Positions 26,388 through 35,382 of a stretch of 57,357 nucleotides of DNA are shown here, piece by piece. The notes under the pieces were generated by a model that was not told where the DNA came from, did no database searches, and worked only from the letters and a program-made list of their open reading frames with translations. Each line of letters opens with the position of its first letter. Position 1 is the first letter of the stretch. Source of the DNA: an uncultured Blautia sp. (GTDB lineage Bacteria > Bacillota_A > Clostridia > Lachnospirales > Lachnospiraceae); assembly GCA_905209435.1 (NCBI GenBank), contig CAJLTE010000010.1:1-57357 (forward strand), read 5' to 3'. The position numbers and the translations under genes were made by a program.

Positions 26388-26756
26388 ATGATAGTATTTG
26401 TTTACCGCAAATGCAGTACCTGCATGAAAGCCCTGAAATGGCTGGATGAGCATGGAATCAGCTATGAAGAACGTGCCATTAAGGAAGAAAATCCTACCTA
26501 TGAAGAATTTAAAAAATGGTACACCAAAAGTGAACTGCCGCTGAAGAAATTCTTCAATACAAGTGGGATGCTCTATAAGGAAATGGGATTGAAAGATAAG
26601 TTAAAAGACATGTCTGAAGATGAACAGTTGAAACTTCTTGCCACAGACGGAATGCTGGTGAAACGTCCACTGGTAATCGGAGATGACTTCGTACTGACTG
26701 GATTCAGGGAAAAAGAATGGATTGAAAAAATGGCGGGAAATCCCGCCATAATTTAG
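26388..26756 (+). CDS. ArsC/Spx family protein (arsenate reductase-like)
   Basis: A 122-residue thioredoxin-fold protein of the ArsC/Spx/YffB family. The N-terminal CxxC (Cys9-Ser-Thr-Cys12) and the conserved KRPL motif (Arg93) are present. In classical ArsC these residues bind and reduce arsenate with glutathione or thioredoxin; in Spx the CxxC is a redox switch for RNA polymerase binding. No ars genes are nearby, so the substrate is open and a general thiol-redox role is possible. The ribosome binding site is CTGGAGGA. The last codons overlap a hairpin that serves as the terminator of the opposing urease operon. Confidence 0.85.
   Translation: MIVFVYRKCSTCMKALKWLDEHGISYEERAIKEENPTYEEFKKWYTKSELPLKKFFNTSGMLYKEMGLKDKLKDMSEDEQLKLLATDGMLVKRPLVIGDDFVLTGFREKEWIEKMAGNPAII
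26725..26749 (-). terminator. Terminator of the urease operon, inside the 3' end of the ArsC-like gene
   Basis: GGCGGGA/TCCCGCC stem immediately followed on the minus strand by ATTTTTTC, placed within the last codons of the convergent gene. The two stop codons overlap at 26753-26756. Confidence 0.85.
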
Positions 26757-27613
26757 TTCTGTTCTTTTTCGTATAACTTCTTAATCTTTTCTGCTACCTG
26801 CTGCAGTTTCTGAGCGCGGTGGCCGAAGATTCTCAATGCCAGATCTCCGGTTGTGAGGCGGGTGACGCCGCCGTCTATTTCTGGGTCTTCATCGAGAATC
26901 TGCCAGATTTTTTCCTGAAATTCCGGATTGGTTGCTGAATCTGCTGGTTTTACAGTTCCAGATTCCTGACTGCACTTTTCACTATCTCTGCTGCAGATTT
27001 TAGAGAGAAACAGGTTTGCCATATGTGTGTAACCTTCATACATTCCGATTCCTTCCATCGGCATTTTGTCCGGTTCGTAGCGGGTATTGTCGCGGTAGAT
27101 CAGTTTATCGCCTCTGTACAGCAGAACTTTTGAGGAAAATCTACGGTACTGAAAGCGTTCGTCGTGTGCAGTTCGACCGCAGGAGATGATTTCCAGCAGA
27201 AATAGACGGGAGGTTTCGTCTTCCAGGTGGATGGTCATTTTGCTGTCAAAGGCTGACTGCGCAAAGGGGATGACTGGCTGGGGATAGTAGTATAGTGTGG
27301 CGTTTTTATCTACCTGTACTTCGATGGTTCGGGCGGCTGAACCTTCGTCCATTTTGTGGATTTTCTCAAAGGACTGGGACAGGACTTCCAGGTCTGCGCC
27401 TTCCTTTACATGATAGGAAAATTCCTGGGAATCGCCTGCCATAATTCCTGCGGAAGCACAGAGCGGCATGATCTGGATCCCACCGTTTTCTTTTTCGAAA
27501 GGCATCATGATCTTGTATGGTGCTGTAAAAGACAGATCTTCCAGAATAGTCCTTCCGTCTTTTAAGGCTGCGCAGGCGCTGATGCGGGATATTTTTCCGA
27601 ATTTGTTATCCAT
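26753..27613 (-). CDS. ureD: Urease accessory protein UreD
   Basis: A 286-residue UreD/UreH family scaffold, recognised by SAGIMAGDSQEF near residue 50, FAQSAFDSKMTIHL, and by its place at the end of a urease operon. UreD binds apo-urease and recruits UreF and UreG for nickel insertion. I prefer the second of two close in-frame ATGs (27613) because AAAGGA lies 8 nt ahead; the ATG at 27619 would be too close to that site. It follows ureG with almost no gap. Confidence 0.88.
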   Translation of the reverse strand: MDNKFGKISRISACAALKDGRTILEDLSFTAPYKIMMPFEKENGGIQIMPLCASAGIMAGDSQEFSYHVKEGADLEVLSQSFEKIHKMDEGSAARTIEVQVDKNATLYYYPQPVIPFAQSAFDSKMTIHLEDETSRLFLLEIISCGRTAHDERFQYRRFSSKVLLYRGDKLIYRDNTRYEPDKMPMEGIGMYEGYTHMANLFLSKICSRDSEKCSQESGTVKPADSATNPEFQEKIWQILDEDPEIDGGVTRLTTGDLALRIFGHRAQKLQQVAEKIKKLYEKEQN

Positions 27614-27625
27614 AGGCATTTTCCT

Positions 27626-28234
27626 TTACATTCCTTCCAGGAGTACGTTTTTCTTGATCCACTCTACCACTTTATCTACGTTCTCATCTCCGCGAATATT
27701 TGTAAACTGGAATGGTCTGTCACCACGCATTTTTTTTGAGTCTCTTTCCATTACTTCGAGACTTGCACCTACATATGGAGCCAGGTCTATCTTATTAATT
27801 ACAAGAAGATCAGAACGTGTGATTCCAGGACCGCCTTTACGCGGAATCTTATCTCCTTCTGCTACATCAATGACGAAGATGGTTGCATCTACCAGCTCCG
27901 GACTGAATGTTGCAGACAGGTTATCTCCGCCGCTTTCGATGAAAAGAAGTTCAATATCAGGGAAGCGTTCCATCATCTCATCTACTGCTTCCAGATTCAT
28001 GGAAGCGTCTTCACGTATGGCTGTGTGAGGGCATCCACCTGTCTCTACACCAATGATCCTCTCTACAGGAAGAACGCTGTTCTTTGCAAGGAACTGGGCG
28101 TCTTCTTTTGTGTAGATATCATTTGTGATGACACCAATGCTGTAATCCTTTGCCATCTTTCTTGACAGTGCTTCAATAAGTGCTGTTTTTCCGGAACCCA
28201 CAGGTCCGGCAACTCCGATTTTTACGTATGACAT
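27626..28234 (-). CDS. ureG: Urease accessory GTPase UreG
   Basis: A 202-residue SIMIBI-class GTPase with P-loop [10 protein letters not shown] (10-19), the metal-binding Cys-Pro-His motif GGCPH (Cys68, His70), [21 protein letters not shown] and the base-recognition NKID. It couples GTP hydrolysis to nickel delivery into UreC. All residues expected for activity are present. It starts behind GAGGAAA and is separated from ureF by 152 nt containing a stem-loop. Confidence 0.97.
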   Translation of the reverse strand: MSYVKIGVAGPVGSGKTALIEALSRKMAKDYSIGVITNDIYTKEDAQFLAKNSVLPVERIIGVETGGCPHTAIREDASMNLEAVDEMMERFPDIELLFIESGGDNLSATFSPELVDATIFVIDVAEGDKIPRKGGPGITRSDLLVINKIDLAPYVGASLEVMERDSKKMRGDRPFQFTNIRGDENVDKVVEWIKKNVLLEGM

Positions 28235-28350
28235 AACCGATTTCCTCTTTTCTACTTTACTTGTTGATAGCTTCTTATAATCTGTTTACTGACTTTCCAC
28301 ATATTATTTTTGAAGATTTCATATTATACACATGATTCTGTTTCTATCCA

Positions 28351-28386
28351 CGCTTGAGCCTGGAATAACCTAATACCAAATTCAAG
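28351..28386 (-). other. Stem-loop between ureF and ureG
   Basis: GCTTGAATTTGG pairs with CCAGGCTCAAGC with one mismatch, directly abutting the ureF stop codon. No U-run follows. Likely an mRNA-processing or stabilising hairpin. Confidence 0.5.
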
Positions 28387-29079
28387 CTACGACATATATA
28401 GCCTGGAATACAGCTTCTCATGCTGGATTCCCCTGATATCAAATCCGGGTGCAGAAAGACATAAGTCTTCTTCGCTTCTGTTCATGACATCCTTTAATAT
28501 CTCATCAAATTCCCCATAGCATCCGCTCAGAAGCTGCTGCCCGGATGTCTGGCTGAGGGGGATTGTTTTTACGCAGTTGGTGACGATTGCAGATGTCTGG
28601 GCATATAGATAATGTGTCAGCGCCTCTTCCAGAGGAATCTGCATTTCTGCACAGAAAACTCCGTAAATACAGCAATGATTTACTGCTTTTCCCTTTCTTG
28701 CATCCAGATATTCTCTGAAAATCCCTGTTTCGCTGATGGAAAGTCCAAGCTTTTCAATGGTCTTGGCAAAACGGGAACCCATTTTTCTGGCAGCTTCTCT
28801 CTGTTCCATAGGAATTCTGGATGCTTCCAGAAGTTCTTCCAAGTACAGAAGTTCCTGCAGGTCTTTTTTCTCTGCAGCTTCGTATGCAAGTCTGGCTGCC
28901 AGAAGTTCTGTATACGCAAGATTCCATTTGATTTTGTGAGTGATGTACTCTCTGGCTGTGTCTACATTGTGGACAATTCCACGCTGAATATAAGTCTCAA
29001 GTCCCTGGGAGTGGGAATATCCTCCGATAGGGAACAGCGCATCATTTACCTGTAGAAGATAGAACTGTTTTTCTGACAT
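28387..29079 (-). CDS. ureF: Urease accessory protein UreF
   Basis: A 230-residue all-helical UreF protein with the conserved opening LLQVNDALFPIGGYSHSQGLE, the GxR-type middle region and the C-terminal ISxRGIQHEKLYSRLYMS-like tail that binds UreD/UreH. It acts as the bridge between UreD-urease and UreG. It starts behind CGGAGG; ureE lies 125 nt upstream. Confidence 0.95.
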   Translation of the reverse strand: MSEKQFYLLQVNDALFPIGGYSHSQGLETYIQRGIVHNVDTAREYITHKIKWNLAYTELLAARLAYEAAEKKDLQELLYLEELLEASRIPMEQREAARKMGSRFAKTIEKLGLSISETGIFREYLDARKGKAVNHCCIYGVFCAEMQIPLEEALTHYLYAQTSAIVTNCVKTIPLSQTSGQQLLSGCYGEFDEILKDVMNRSEEDLCLSAPGFDIRGIQHEKLYSRLYMS

Positions 29080-29204
29080 GAAGAACCTCCGTAATTAACA
29101 TTTATCGTCTCAAATATTTAATCCAATAACTATTTTGCAGTTTAGTCAAGCGGATATATCATCTGCCTTATAGCGTACTCATAACACTCTTTATGGGCAC
29201 GTTA

Positions 29205-29681
29205 TTAATGATGATGATTATGAATACTTGCAGAAATTCTCTTATCGAAGTCCAGCTTCAGTACTTCTTTTTCTGCCTTAACACCGTGGATTTTCTGGAG
29301 CATAACAAGCATTGGCTCGTTGTAGATAGTGATAAATGTATTATTCTCTCCCCAGAAAAGCGGTGCATGTCTGTTGCCAATTTCGTAGCAGACTTTTGCA
29401 GACATTTTCTCATGTCCTGGCGTAAGAGAAACACGGATTATTTCACACGGTGGTGTATTTACCACTACCAGTTTCTCCTCATCTGCGTAGATCACATCAT
29501 CCTGATACAGACCTCTGGCGAGAATGGAATCGTCCATGCGGATTCCCACTTCTGTTCCTTTGTCTGTTGTTTTTTTATGTATTTTCTTGAATGCTTCGTG
29601 CCATTCAATATCTACATATTCTATTGTTTTTCCTGTAGTATCAAAGTCATGAAGCTTTCCTAAAACCTGTTCACACAGCAT
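29205..29681 (-). CDS. ureE: Urease nickel metallochaperone UreE
   Basis: A 158-residue UreE protein: an N-terminal peptide-binding domain and a C-terminal metal-binding domain (about 75-145) with the interface-type segment ARGLYQDDVIYADEEKLVVV. It ends in a short His-rich tail (IHNHHH), shorter than the His10-type tails of Klebsiella but enough to bind nickel. It hands nickel to UreG. The ribosome binding site is CAGGAGG. Confidence 0.93.
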   Translation of the reverse strand: MLCEQVLGKLHDFDTTGKTIEYVDIEWHEAFKKIHKKTTDKGTEVGIRMDDSILARGLYQDDVIYADEEKLVVVNTPPCEIIRVSLTPGHEKMSAKVCYEIGNRHAPLFWGENNTFITIYNEPMLVMLQKIHGVKAEKEVLKLDFDKRISASIHNHHH

Positions 29682-29813
29682 TATTTTCGACCTCCTGTTT
29701 CTGCTTTGTGTAACTTATTATTTCCACTTATCCATTAATAATAAGTCCTGTTTCTTGCAGAATTTTTCTAAATTTATTTTCCCAGCAGGTATTTTATCAG
29801 CAAAATTATTTTC

Positions 29814-30320
29814 TTACCAAATCTGCAAGAGCATCATAACTCCAGGAATCCATGCAGTTACGATTCCTTCAAATACCTGAAGATATGGAACGAATTTTCC
29901 GAGTTTCTTTCCACAAATGTCTTCCACAAAAGCGGTTCCCCAGAGAATTGCCCACAGATACCAGATTCCTGCCCAGCGGATATCCGGTGTGATTCCCAGT
30001 GCAGTGCTTCCTGTAAATCCCTCGATAGTTCCGAAGATCACTGCATTGATAGCTACGAAAGTAGAAAACCATGCAAATGGGATCGGGCTTGCTTTCAGGA
30101 ATTTACTCAGGGCTACGAAAAGATAGGTAAAGCAGAACAGTAATCCTGTTCCTGCTGCATAATAATTGCCCTGCACCAGATTAACAAAGTTAATAAATAA
30201 GGAAAGACCACCCGTGAAGATGTTCATAATGGCGGTTGATTTTCCGTCTACGTTGTATAAGGAACACATGCCGTTATTGATCAGTACAATTCCTACAAAT
30301 AAAAGACAAACTCCTAACAT
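29814..30320 (-). CDS. ureI: UreI/AmiS family urea channel
   Basis: A 168-residue membrane protein with six hydrophobic helices, of the AmiS/UreI family (motifs LINNGMCSLYNVDGKS and WAILWGTAFVEDIC). In Helicobacter pylori, UreI is a proton-gated urea channel; here, placed inside a urease operon, a urea channel is the best call, but pH gating cannot be judged because the His-rich periplasmic loops are not obvious. I start at ATG 30320, preceded by GGAGAGGAG; an upstream in-frame ATG would add a non-hydrophobic tail. Confidence 0.9.
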   Translation of the reverse strand: MLGVCLLFVGIVLINNGMCSLYNVDGKSTAIMNIFTGGLSLFINFVNLVQGNYYAAGTGLLFCFTYLFVALSKFLKASPIPFAWFSTFVAINAVIFGTIEGFTGSTALGITPDIRWAGIWYLWAILWGTAFVEDICGKKLGKFVPYLQVFEGIVTAWIPGVMMLLQIW

Positions 30321-30346
30321 AATAATGCTCTCCTCTCCAGTAATCT

Positions 30347-30375
30347 GCCGCACAGAGAAACTTTCTCTGTGCAGC
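30347..30375 (-). other. Stem-loop between ureC and ureI
   Basis: The near-perfect 13-bp stem GCTGCACAGAGAA/TTCTCTGTGCGGC with almost no loop divides the structural genes ureABC from the channel and accessory genes. No U-run follows, so it probably protects the ureABC message or processes the operon. Confidence 0.65.
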
Positions 30376-30395
30376 AAAATCATGTTTATATCTGC

Positions 30396-32117
30396 TTAGA
30401 ACAGACTGTAAAGCTGTGTCAGCGGAAGTTTTTCTGCCGGTTTGGAAGTAATCTCTTCCCCGTCAACTGTAACCTTATAAGTTTCCGGATCTACAGTCAG
30501 TTCCGGTGTTCTGTCGTTAAATACCATGTCTTTTTTGCTGATGTTTCGGCATCCTTTTACAGGTACGACCGTTTTCTCAAGACCGTATTTCTCTTTTACG
30601 TTCTCATCCATAGCAGCCTGGGATACGAATGTCAGGCAAGCTTCGTTCTTAGCTTTTCCATGAGCTGCAAACATTGGCTGATAGAGAACCGGCTGTGTAG
30701 TCGGAATGGATGCATTTGCATCGCCCATCTTAGATGCAATGATCATACCGCCTTTGATGATAATATCCGGTTTTGCACCAAAGAATACAGGATTCCAGAG
30801 AACGAGATCTGCGAATTTACCTTCTTCTACAGAGCCCACATACTGGGAAATACCGTGTGTGATCGCCGGGTTGATGGTATATTTGGAGATATAACGTTTT
30901 ACACGGAAGTTGTCATTGTCATGTCCTGCATCTTCCGGAAGTGCACCTCTCTCATCTTTCATCTTACTTGCTGTCTGCCAGGTACGTGTGATAACCTCAC
31001 CTACACGTCCCATAGCCTGAGAGTCAGAGCTCATCATACTGAAGATACCCATATCATGAAGAACATCCTCTGCTGCGATTGTCTCAGGACGGATTCGGGA
31101 ATCTGCAAATGCAACATCTTCCGGAATTCTCTTGTCAAGGTGATGGCAAACCATCAGCATATCCAGATGCTCATCCAGAGTGTTTACTGTATATGGCATT
31201 GTAGGGTTTGTGGAGGATGGCAGTACGTTCGGAGCTGCTGCTGCGCGGATGATATCCGGTGCATGTCCACCGCCTGCACCCTCTGTATGATAAGTATGGA
31301 TGGTTCTGCCGCCGATAGCTGCAAGTGTATCTTCTACACATCCACCTTCATTTAATGTGTCTGTATGGATGGCAACCTGTACGTCATATTCATCTGCCAC
31401 ATTCAGACAGTGATTGATAACTGCAGGTGTTGCACCCCAGTCCTCATGGATCTTCAGTCCCATAGCTCCGGCCTTGACCTGCTCAATGAGAGGAGCTTCG
31501 TCTGAGCAGTTACCTTTTCCAAGGAAACCTAAGTTCATCGGGTATTCCTCGGCTGCCTTTAACATCATTTTTAAGTTCCATGGTCCAGGTGTACAGGTAG
31601 TTGCGTTTGTACCGTCTGCAGGGCCTGTACCACCACCGATCATAGTAGTTACACCGCTGTATAATGCACAGTCGATCTGCTGTGGGCTGATGAAATGGAT
31701 ATGGGTATCAATTCCACCTGCAGTTACGATCATTCCCTCTCCTGCAAGTGCTTCTGTAGATGCGCCCACTGTCATTCCAGGTGTGACGCCATCCATGATA
31801 TCCGGGTTTCCGGCTTTACCGATTCCTGCGATCTTGCCGTCTTTGATACCGATATCTGCTTTTACGATTCCTGTAGAGTCTATGATCAATGCATTGGTAA
31901 TTACCAGATCCAGATCTCCGTCTTTGCTGCAGGTTTTTACAGACTGTCCCATACCGTCACGGATTGTCTTGCCGCCGCCGAACTTTACTTCGTCTCCATA
32001 GGTTGTATAATCTTTTTCTACCTCGATCACAAGGCTTGTATCTGCCAGACGTACCTTATCTCCTGTAGTCGGGCCATACATTGCCGCATATTTGCTTCCG
32101 GAAATTTTTGTACTCAT
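30396..32117 (-). CDS. ureC: Urease alpha subunit UreC
   Basis: A 573-residue catalytic subunit of urease (urea + H2O to two NH3 + CO2). All active-site residues are in place: nickel ligands His139 and His141 (THIHF), the carbamylated Lys222 ([11 protein letters not shown]), His251 (AIHTDTLNE), His277 (HTEGAGGGH), catalytic-flap Cys324-His325-His326 (MVCHHLD) and Asp365 (SSDSQAMGR). The length is typical. It is the third gene of ureABCIEFGD and starts behind AAGGAGGG. Confidence 0.98.
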   Translation of the reverse strand: MSTKISGSKYAAMYGPTTGDKVRLADTSLVIEVEKDYTTYGDEVKFGGGKTIRDGMGQSVKTCSKDGDLDLVITNALIIDSTGIVKADIGIKDGKIAGIGKAGNPDIMDGVTPGMTVGASTEALAGEGMIVTAGGIDTHIHFISPQQIDCALYSGVTTMIGGGTGPADGTNATTCTPGPWNLKMMLKAAEEYPMNLGFLGKGNCSDEAPLIEQVKAGAMGLKIHEDWGATPAVINHCLNVADEYDVQVAIHTDTLNEGGCVEDTLAAIGGRTIHTYHTEGAGGGHAPDIIRAAAAPNVLPSSTNPTMPYTVNTLDEHLDMLMVCHHLDKRIPEDVAFADSRIRPETIAAEDVLHDMGIFSMMSSDSQAMGRVGEVITRTWQTASKMKDERGALPEDAGHDNDNFRVKRYISKYTINPAITHGISQYVGSVEEGKFADLVLWNPVFFGAKPDIIIKGGMIIASKMGDANASIPTTQPVLYQPMFAAHGKAKNEACLTFVSQAAMDENVKEKYGLEKTVVPVKGCRNISKKDMVFNDRTPELTVDPETYKVTVDGEEITSKPAEKLPLTQLYSLF

Positions 32118-32129
32118 TATTGTCCCTCC

Positions 32130-32489
32130 TTACAGAAATCCTTTTAATTTCGCAGTTTCCATGGATGCTGCTTTTGTATCGTCAGTTGCCTGGGCGCGGG
32201 TGAGATCATTCAGTCCGAATACTCTCTGTCTGCCGCCCATTTCTGTAAGCTGAACCTCTTTTTCTTCACCCGGCTCAAATCTTACAGATGTTCCTGAAGG
32301 AATGTCCAGATGATATCCATAGGCTTTTTCCCTGTCAAAAGAAAGGCATTTATTTACTTCAAAGAAGTGAAAATGAGAACCGACCTGAACCGGTCTGTCG
32401 CCTTTGTTTGCCACTGTTACTGTCACTGTTTTCTTGCCTTCATTAAGTGTGATCTCACGATCTGCGGCCATAATTTCACCGATCTTCAT
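32130..32489 (-). CDS. ureB: Urease beta subunit UreB
   Basis: A 119-residue structural subunit with the conserved [21 protein letters not shown] and [16 protein letters not shown] stretches. It is a separate gene rather than fused to ureA, the layout seen in Klebsiella and most Firmicutes. I use ATG 32489, for which GGAGGAGA has proper spacing; the ATG two codons earlier directly abuts that site. Confidence 0.96.
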   Translation of the reverse strand: MKIGEIMAADREITLNEGKKTVTVTVANKGDRPVQVGSHFHFFEVNKCLSFDREKAYGYHLDIPSGTSVRFEPGEEKEVQLTEMGGRQRVFGLNDLTRAQATDDTKAASMETAKLKGFL

Positions 32490-32503
32490 GCTCATTCTCC
32501 TCC

Positions 32504-32806
32504 TTACTGAATTGGATTATGTACTGTCACAAGCTTGGTTCCATCCGGGAATGTTGCCTCTACCTGAACTTCACCGATCATATCAGCAACACCGTCCATT
32601 ACGTCATCCTTTGTAAGGATTTTGGTTCCAAGCTGCATCAGCTCTACTACTGTTTTACCATCTCTTGCAAGCTCCAGGAGTTCAGAACTGATATACGCAA
32701 GTGCCTCCACGTAATTCAGTTTCAGACCTCTTTCCTTTCTCTCTTTTGCAAGATTTCCTGCCATATGAAGCATTAATTTTTCCTGTTCTTTGGGATTCAG
32801 CCTCAT
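32504..32806 (-). CDS. ureA: Urease gamma subunit UreA
   Basis: A 100-residue subunit with the typical [17 protein letters not shown] start and the motif [21 protein letters not shown]. It is the first gene of the urease operon, preceded by GAGGAGGA. UreA, UreB and UreC assemble as the (alpha-beta-gamma)3 core. Confidence 0.98.
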   Translation of the reverse strand: MRLNPKEQEKLMLHMAGNLAKERKERGLKLNYVEALAYISSELLELARDGKTVVELMQLGTKILTKDDVMDGVADMIGEVQVEATFPDGTKLVTVHNPIQ

Positions 32807-32855
32807 GATATTCCTCCTCTCGAATTGTGCGGGATCATTGAATTTTTTTGTGATA

Positions 32856-32883
32856 TGTATAAATATTTTCGCCAGGATGTCAG
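32856..32883 (-). promoter_or_regulatory. Candidate proximal promoter of the urease operon
   Basis: Minus strand -35 CTGACA (32883-32878), 16-bp spacer, -10 TATACA (32861-32856), giving a leader of about 45 nt to ureA. It lies downstream of the terminated transcript described at 32936-33041. Confidence 0.45.
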
Positions 32884-32935
32884 TAATTCATTCCATTTCA
32901 GAAGCATAAATGCTAAGTAGAATTTTATGAAGTAC

Positions 32936-33041
32936 GCAAAAAAGAGCAGACAACGGGATATCTTTTTCAGACCCCATTGTCTGCTCTTTACACGAAAATT
33001 CTTATATAGGGGATTATAACTTGTGTTGCTTTGATGGTCAA
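32936..33041 (-). ncRNA. Promoter-terminator unit upstream of ureA: small RNA or attenuated leader
   Basis: On the minus strand a near-consensus promoter, TTGACC (33041-33036), 17 bp, TATAAT (33018-33013), is followed about 20 nt after the expected start by a 19-bp stem (AAAGAGCAGACAATGGGGT with ATCCCGTTGTCTGCTCTTT, with wobbles) and TTTTTTG. The product would be about 70 nt. No minus-strand gene lies upstream that would need a terminator here. The transcript is either an attenuated urease leader or a stand-alone sRNA. There is no room for a riboswitch aptamer before the hairpin. Confidence 0.6.
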
Positions 33042-33135
33042 GATGTTTTTTGTGAACTTTTTTCGAATATTGTTAATAAGAAAGAATCATGCCCCATAAG
33101 GAACTGCCAACATCAGATTCTGCATCGCGAAGTGT

Positions 33136-33162
33136 GTTACTGGGCACAAAGTGAACAGTAAT
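33136..33162 (+). repeat. 27-nt dispersed hairpin repeat, copy 1
   Basis: GTTACTG and CAGTAAT arms enclose GGCAC-AAA-GTGAA, where CAC/GTG also pair. A homologous 27-nt hairpin with similar 12-nt flanking sequence occurs on the minus strand at 54041-54015. The stretch 33042-33301 otherwise contains only the promoter region of the next gene. Confidence 0.6.
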
Positions 33163-33301
33163 ATCATCACAAATTTCATACAAAATGACACAGGATTCCA
33201 TTGTTTTGCCGTAAATTTGCATGCTACACTTAGATTATATCTTATGGGCATTTTGCCCGCAAATAGAAAGGTTCAGGCCAGAAGGCCGGGAGGTTTTTAT
33301 A

Positions 33302-35332
33302 ATGATTATTTATGTTGATGCATCCGTGCTCCAGACCGGAAACGGAACAAAAGAAAACCCGTTCAAAACTATTCAGGAAGCTGCGGTGAAAGCACTTCCG
33401 GGAGATGAAGTCGTCGTTGCACCGGGATTATACCGCGAAGCAGTTAACCCGATCCACGCAGGAACAGCTGACAAACGTATCACCTACCGTTCTGCAGTAA
33501 AAGGACAGGCTCACATTACAGGAAGTGAAGCTGTCAAAGACTGGGAAAATATAGAAGGAACTGTATGGAAAACAGAAGTCCCAAACGGAATCTTCGGTGA
33601 TTATAATCCATTCACCACTCTGGTATCCGGAGACTGGTTTATTGCTACCTTTATCGCTCATACAGGAGATGTCTATCTGAATGAAAAGTCTATGTATGAA
33701 GTAACAACTCTGGATAAAGTTAAGAATCCACAGAAGAGCAGCATCTCATGGGATCCTGATTTCTCCGTATATACATGGTATGCAGAACAGGACAAAGCTA
33801 ATAACCAGACTGTTATTTATGCAAACTTCCATGAAAAAAATCCAAATAAAGAAAACGTTGAGATCAGTGTAAGAAGAAACTGCTTCTATCCGGAAAGTGA
33901 AGGAATCGGATATATCACACTCTCCGGTTTCCGTATCAGCCAGGCTGCTACTCAGTGGGCTCCTCCTACTGCTTATCAGGAAGGAATGGTCGGCCCTCAC
34001 TGGTCCAAAGGATGGATCATCGAAGACTGTGAAATCTATGAATCCAAATGCAGCGGTATTTCTCTTGGTAAATATCTGCAGCCGAAAAATGATAACAAAT
34101 GGTTAAAATGGAAATACAAAGACGGAACACAGACAGAACGTGACTGTATCTGCCAGGCTTCCTATGAGGGATGGGACAAAGAACATATCGGTTCCCATAT
34201 TGTGCGCAGATGTGAGATCCATGACTGCGGTCAGACAGGCATCGTAGGACATCTGGGCGGTGTATTTTCCATTATTGAAGACAATCATATCCATCACATT
34301 AACAACAAGCAGAATCTGGCAGGAGCAGAAATCGGCGGTATCAAAATGCATGCTGCAATTGATGTTATCTTCCGTCGCAATCATATCCACAACTGTACCC
34401 GTGGTCTGTGGCTTGACTGGCAGGCACAGGGAACCCGCGTTACAGGAAATCTCTTCCATGACAATGCTCTGCCAAATGATTTCGAAGCAGGCGATGACGC
34501 TGTTACAAGCGTAGGCGAAGATATCTTCGTTGAAGTTTCCCATGGTCCGACTCTGATCGACCATAATATTCTCCTGTCCGACCGTGCGCTGAAAATTGCA
34601 ACCCAGGGTGTTGCCCTTGTACATAACCTGATCTGCGGTGGTTTCGTTTCTGTTGGCATCGGTACTGACAATGGTGCACCAGATATTCCATCTCCGAGAT
34701 ATACTCCATATCACACAAAACATGGAACTCAGGTTGCAGGATTTATGACCATCCTTCACGGCGATGACAGATTTTACAACAACATCTTTGTTCAGAAACC
34801 AATCCGTCCATGCATGCAGGATCTGGCTGATCTCATGGGCAGCAACGGCAATATGTGGGATGACTGCAATATTCTCACAGGAACCTTCAGATTTAACGGA
34901 TATCCTACCTTTGATGAGTGGAATAAACAATTCGAAGGATACTGTGGAATGGGCTCTGAGACAACAGGTAACTGCTATTATGATCACCTTCCTGTATGGG
35001 CTGGTGGCAATCTCTATTTCAACGGAGCACGTGCATGGGAAAAAGAAACAGATGCTGTCACAGATACAGAACATTCTGTAGAAATCTCTGTTGAGAAGAA
35101 AGAAGATGGCTGGTACCTGAAGACCAACCTGTATGATATCCTGAAAGAAGAAACAGACGGTATCATCTCAACCGAAACACTTGGAATGGCATTCGAACCG
35201 GAACAGAAATACGAAAATCCTGACGGAAGCCCGATCATCTTTAACCAGGATTTCTTTGGAAATCACAGAGATGTCAAGACTGTCGCAGGACCATTTACAG
35301 ATAAAAAAGCAGCTGAGCAGAAGCTCTTTTAA
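33302..35332 (+). CDS. GH120-type beta-xylosidase (right-handed beta-helix)
   Basis: A 676-residue protein beginning IIYVDASVLQTGNGTKENPF, the typical start of a right-handed parallel beta-helix with carbohydrate-active role. Long stretches (GDWFIATF, RRNCFYP, WAPPTAYQ, GPHWSKGWIIEDCEIY, GHLGGVFSIIEDNHIHHI) match what I remember of the GH120 xylosidase XylC of Thermoanaerobacterium. The proposed catalytic pair appears as Glu343 (AEIGGIKMHAAID) and Asp372 (GLWLDWQAQG), 29 residues apart, the same spacing as Glu353/Asp382 of XylC. No signal peptide, so it acts on imported xylo-oligosaccharides. Start ATG 33302 has GGGAGG upstream; an upstream in-frame ATG lacks one. Confidence 0.82.
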   Translation: MIIYVDASVLQTGNGTKENPFKTIQEAAVKALPGDEVVVAPGLYREAVNPIHAGTADKRITYRSAVKGQAHITGSEAVKDWENIEGTVWKTEVPNGIFGDYNPFTTLVSGDWFIATFIAHTGDVYLNEKSMYEVTTLDKVKNPQKSSISWDPDFSVYTWYAEQDKANNQTVIYANFHEKNPNKENVEISVRRNCFYPESEGIGYITLSGFRISQAATQWAPPTAYQEGMVGPHWSKGWIIEDCEIYESKCSGISLGKYLQPKNDNKWLKWKYKDGTQTERDCICQASYEGWDKEHIGSHIVRRCEIHDCGQTGIVGHLGGVFSIIEDNHIHHINNKQNLAGAEIGGIKMHAAIDVIFRRNHIHNCTRGLWLDWQAQGTRVTGNLFHDNALPNDFEAGDDAVTSVGEDIFVEVSHGPTLIDHNILLSDRALKIATQGVALVHNLICGGFVSVGIGTDNGAPDIPSPRYTPYHTKHGTQVAGFMTILHGDDRFYNNIFVQKPIRPCMQDLADLMGSNGNMWDDCNILTGTFRFNGYPTFDEWNKQFEGYCGMGSETTGNCYYDHLPVWAGGNLYFNGARAWEKETDAVTDTEHSVEISVEKKEDGWYLKTNLYDILKEETDGIISTETLGMAFEPEQKYENPDGSPIIFNQDFFGNHRDVKTVAGPFTDKKAAEQKLF

Positions 35333-35340
35333 TCACAAAA

Positions 35341-35376
35341 TCCCCTGTACCTTGTGAAGAAGCAAGATACAGGGGA
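35341..35376. terminator. Bidirectional terminator between GH120 and the permease gene
   Basis: TCCCCTGTACCTTG pairs with CAAGATACAGGGGA around a short loop, followed by CTTTTATT on the plus strand; it can serve both converging transcripts. Confidence 0.85.
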
Positions 35377-35382
35377 CTTTTA

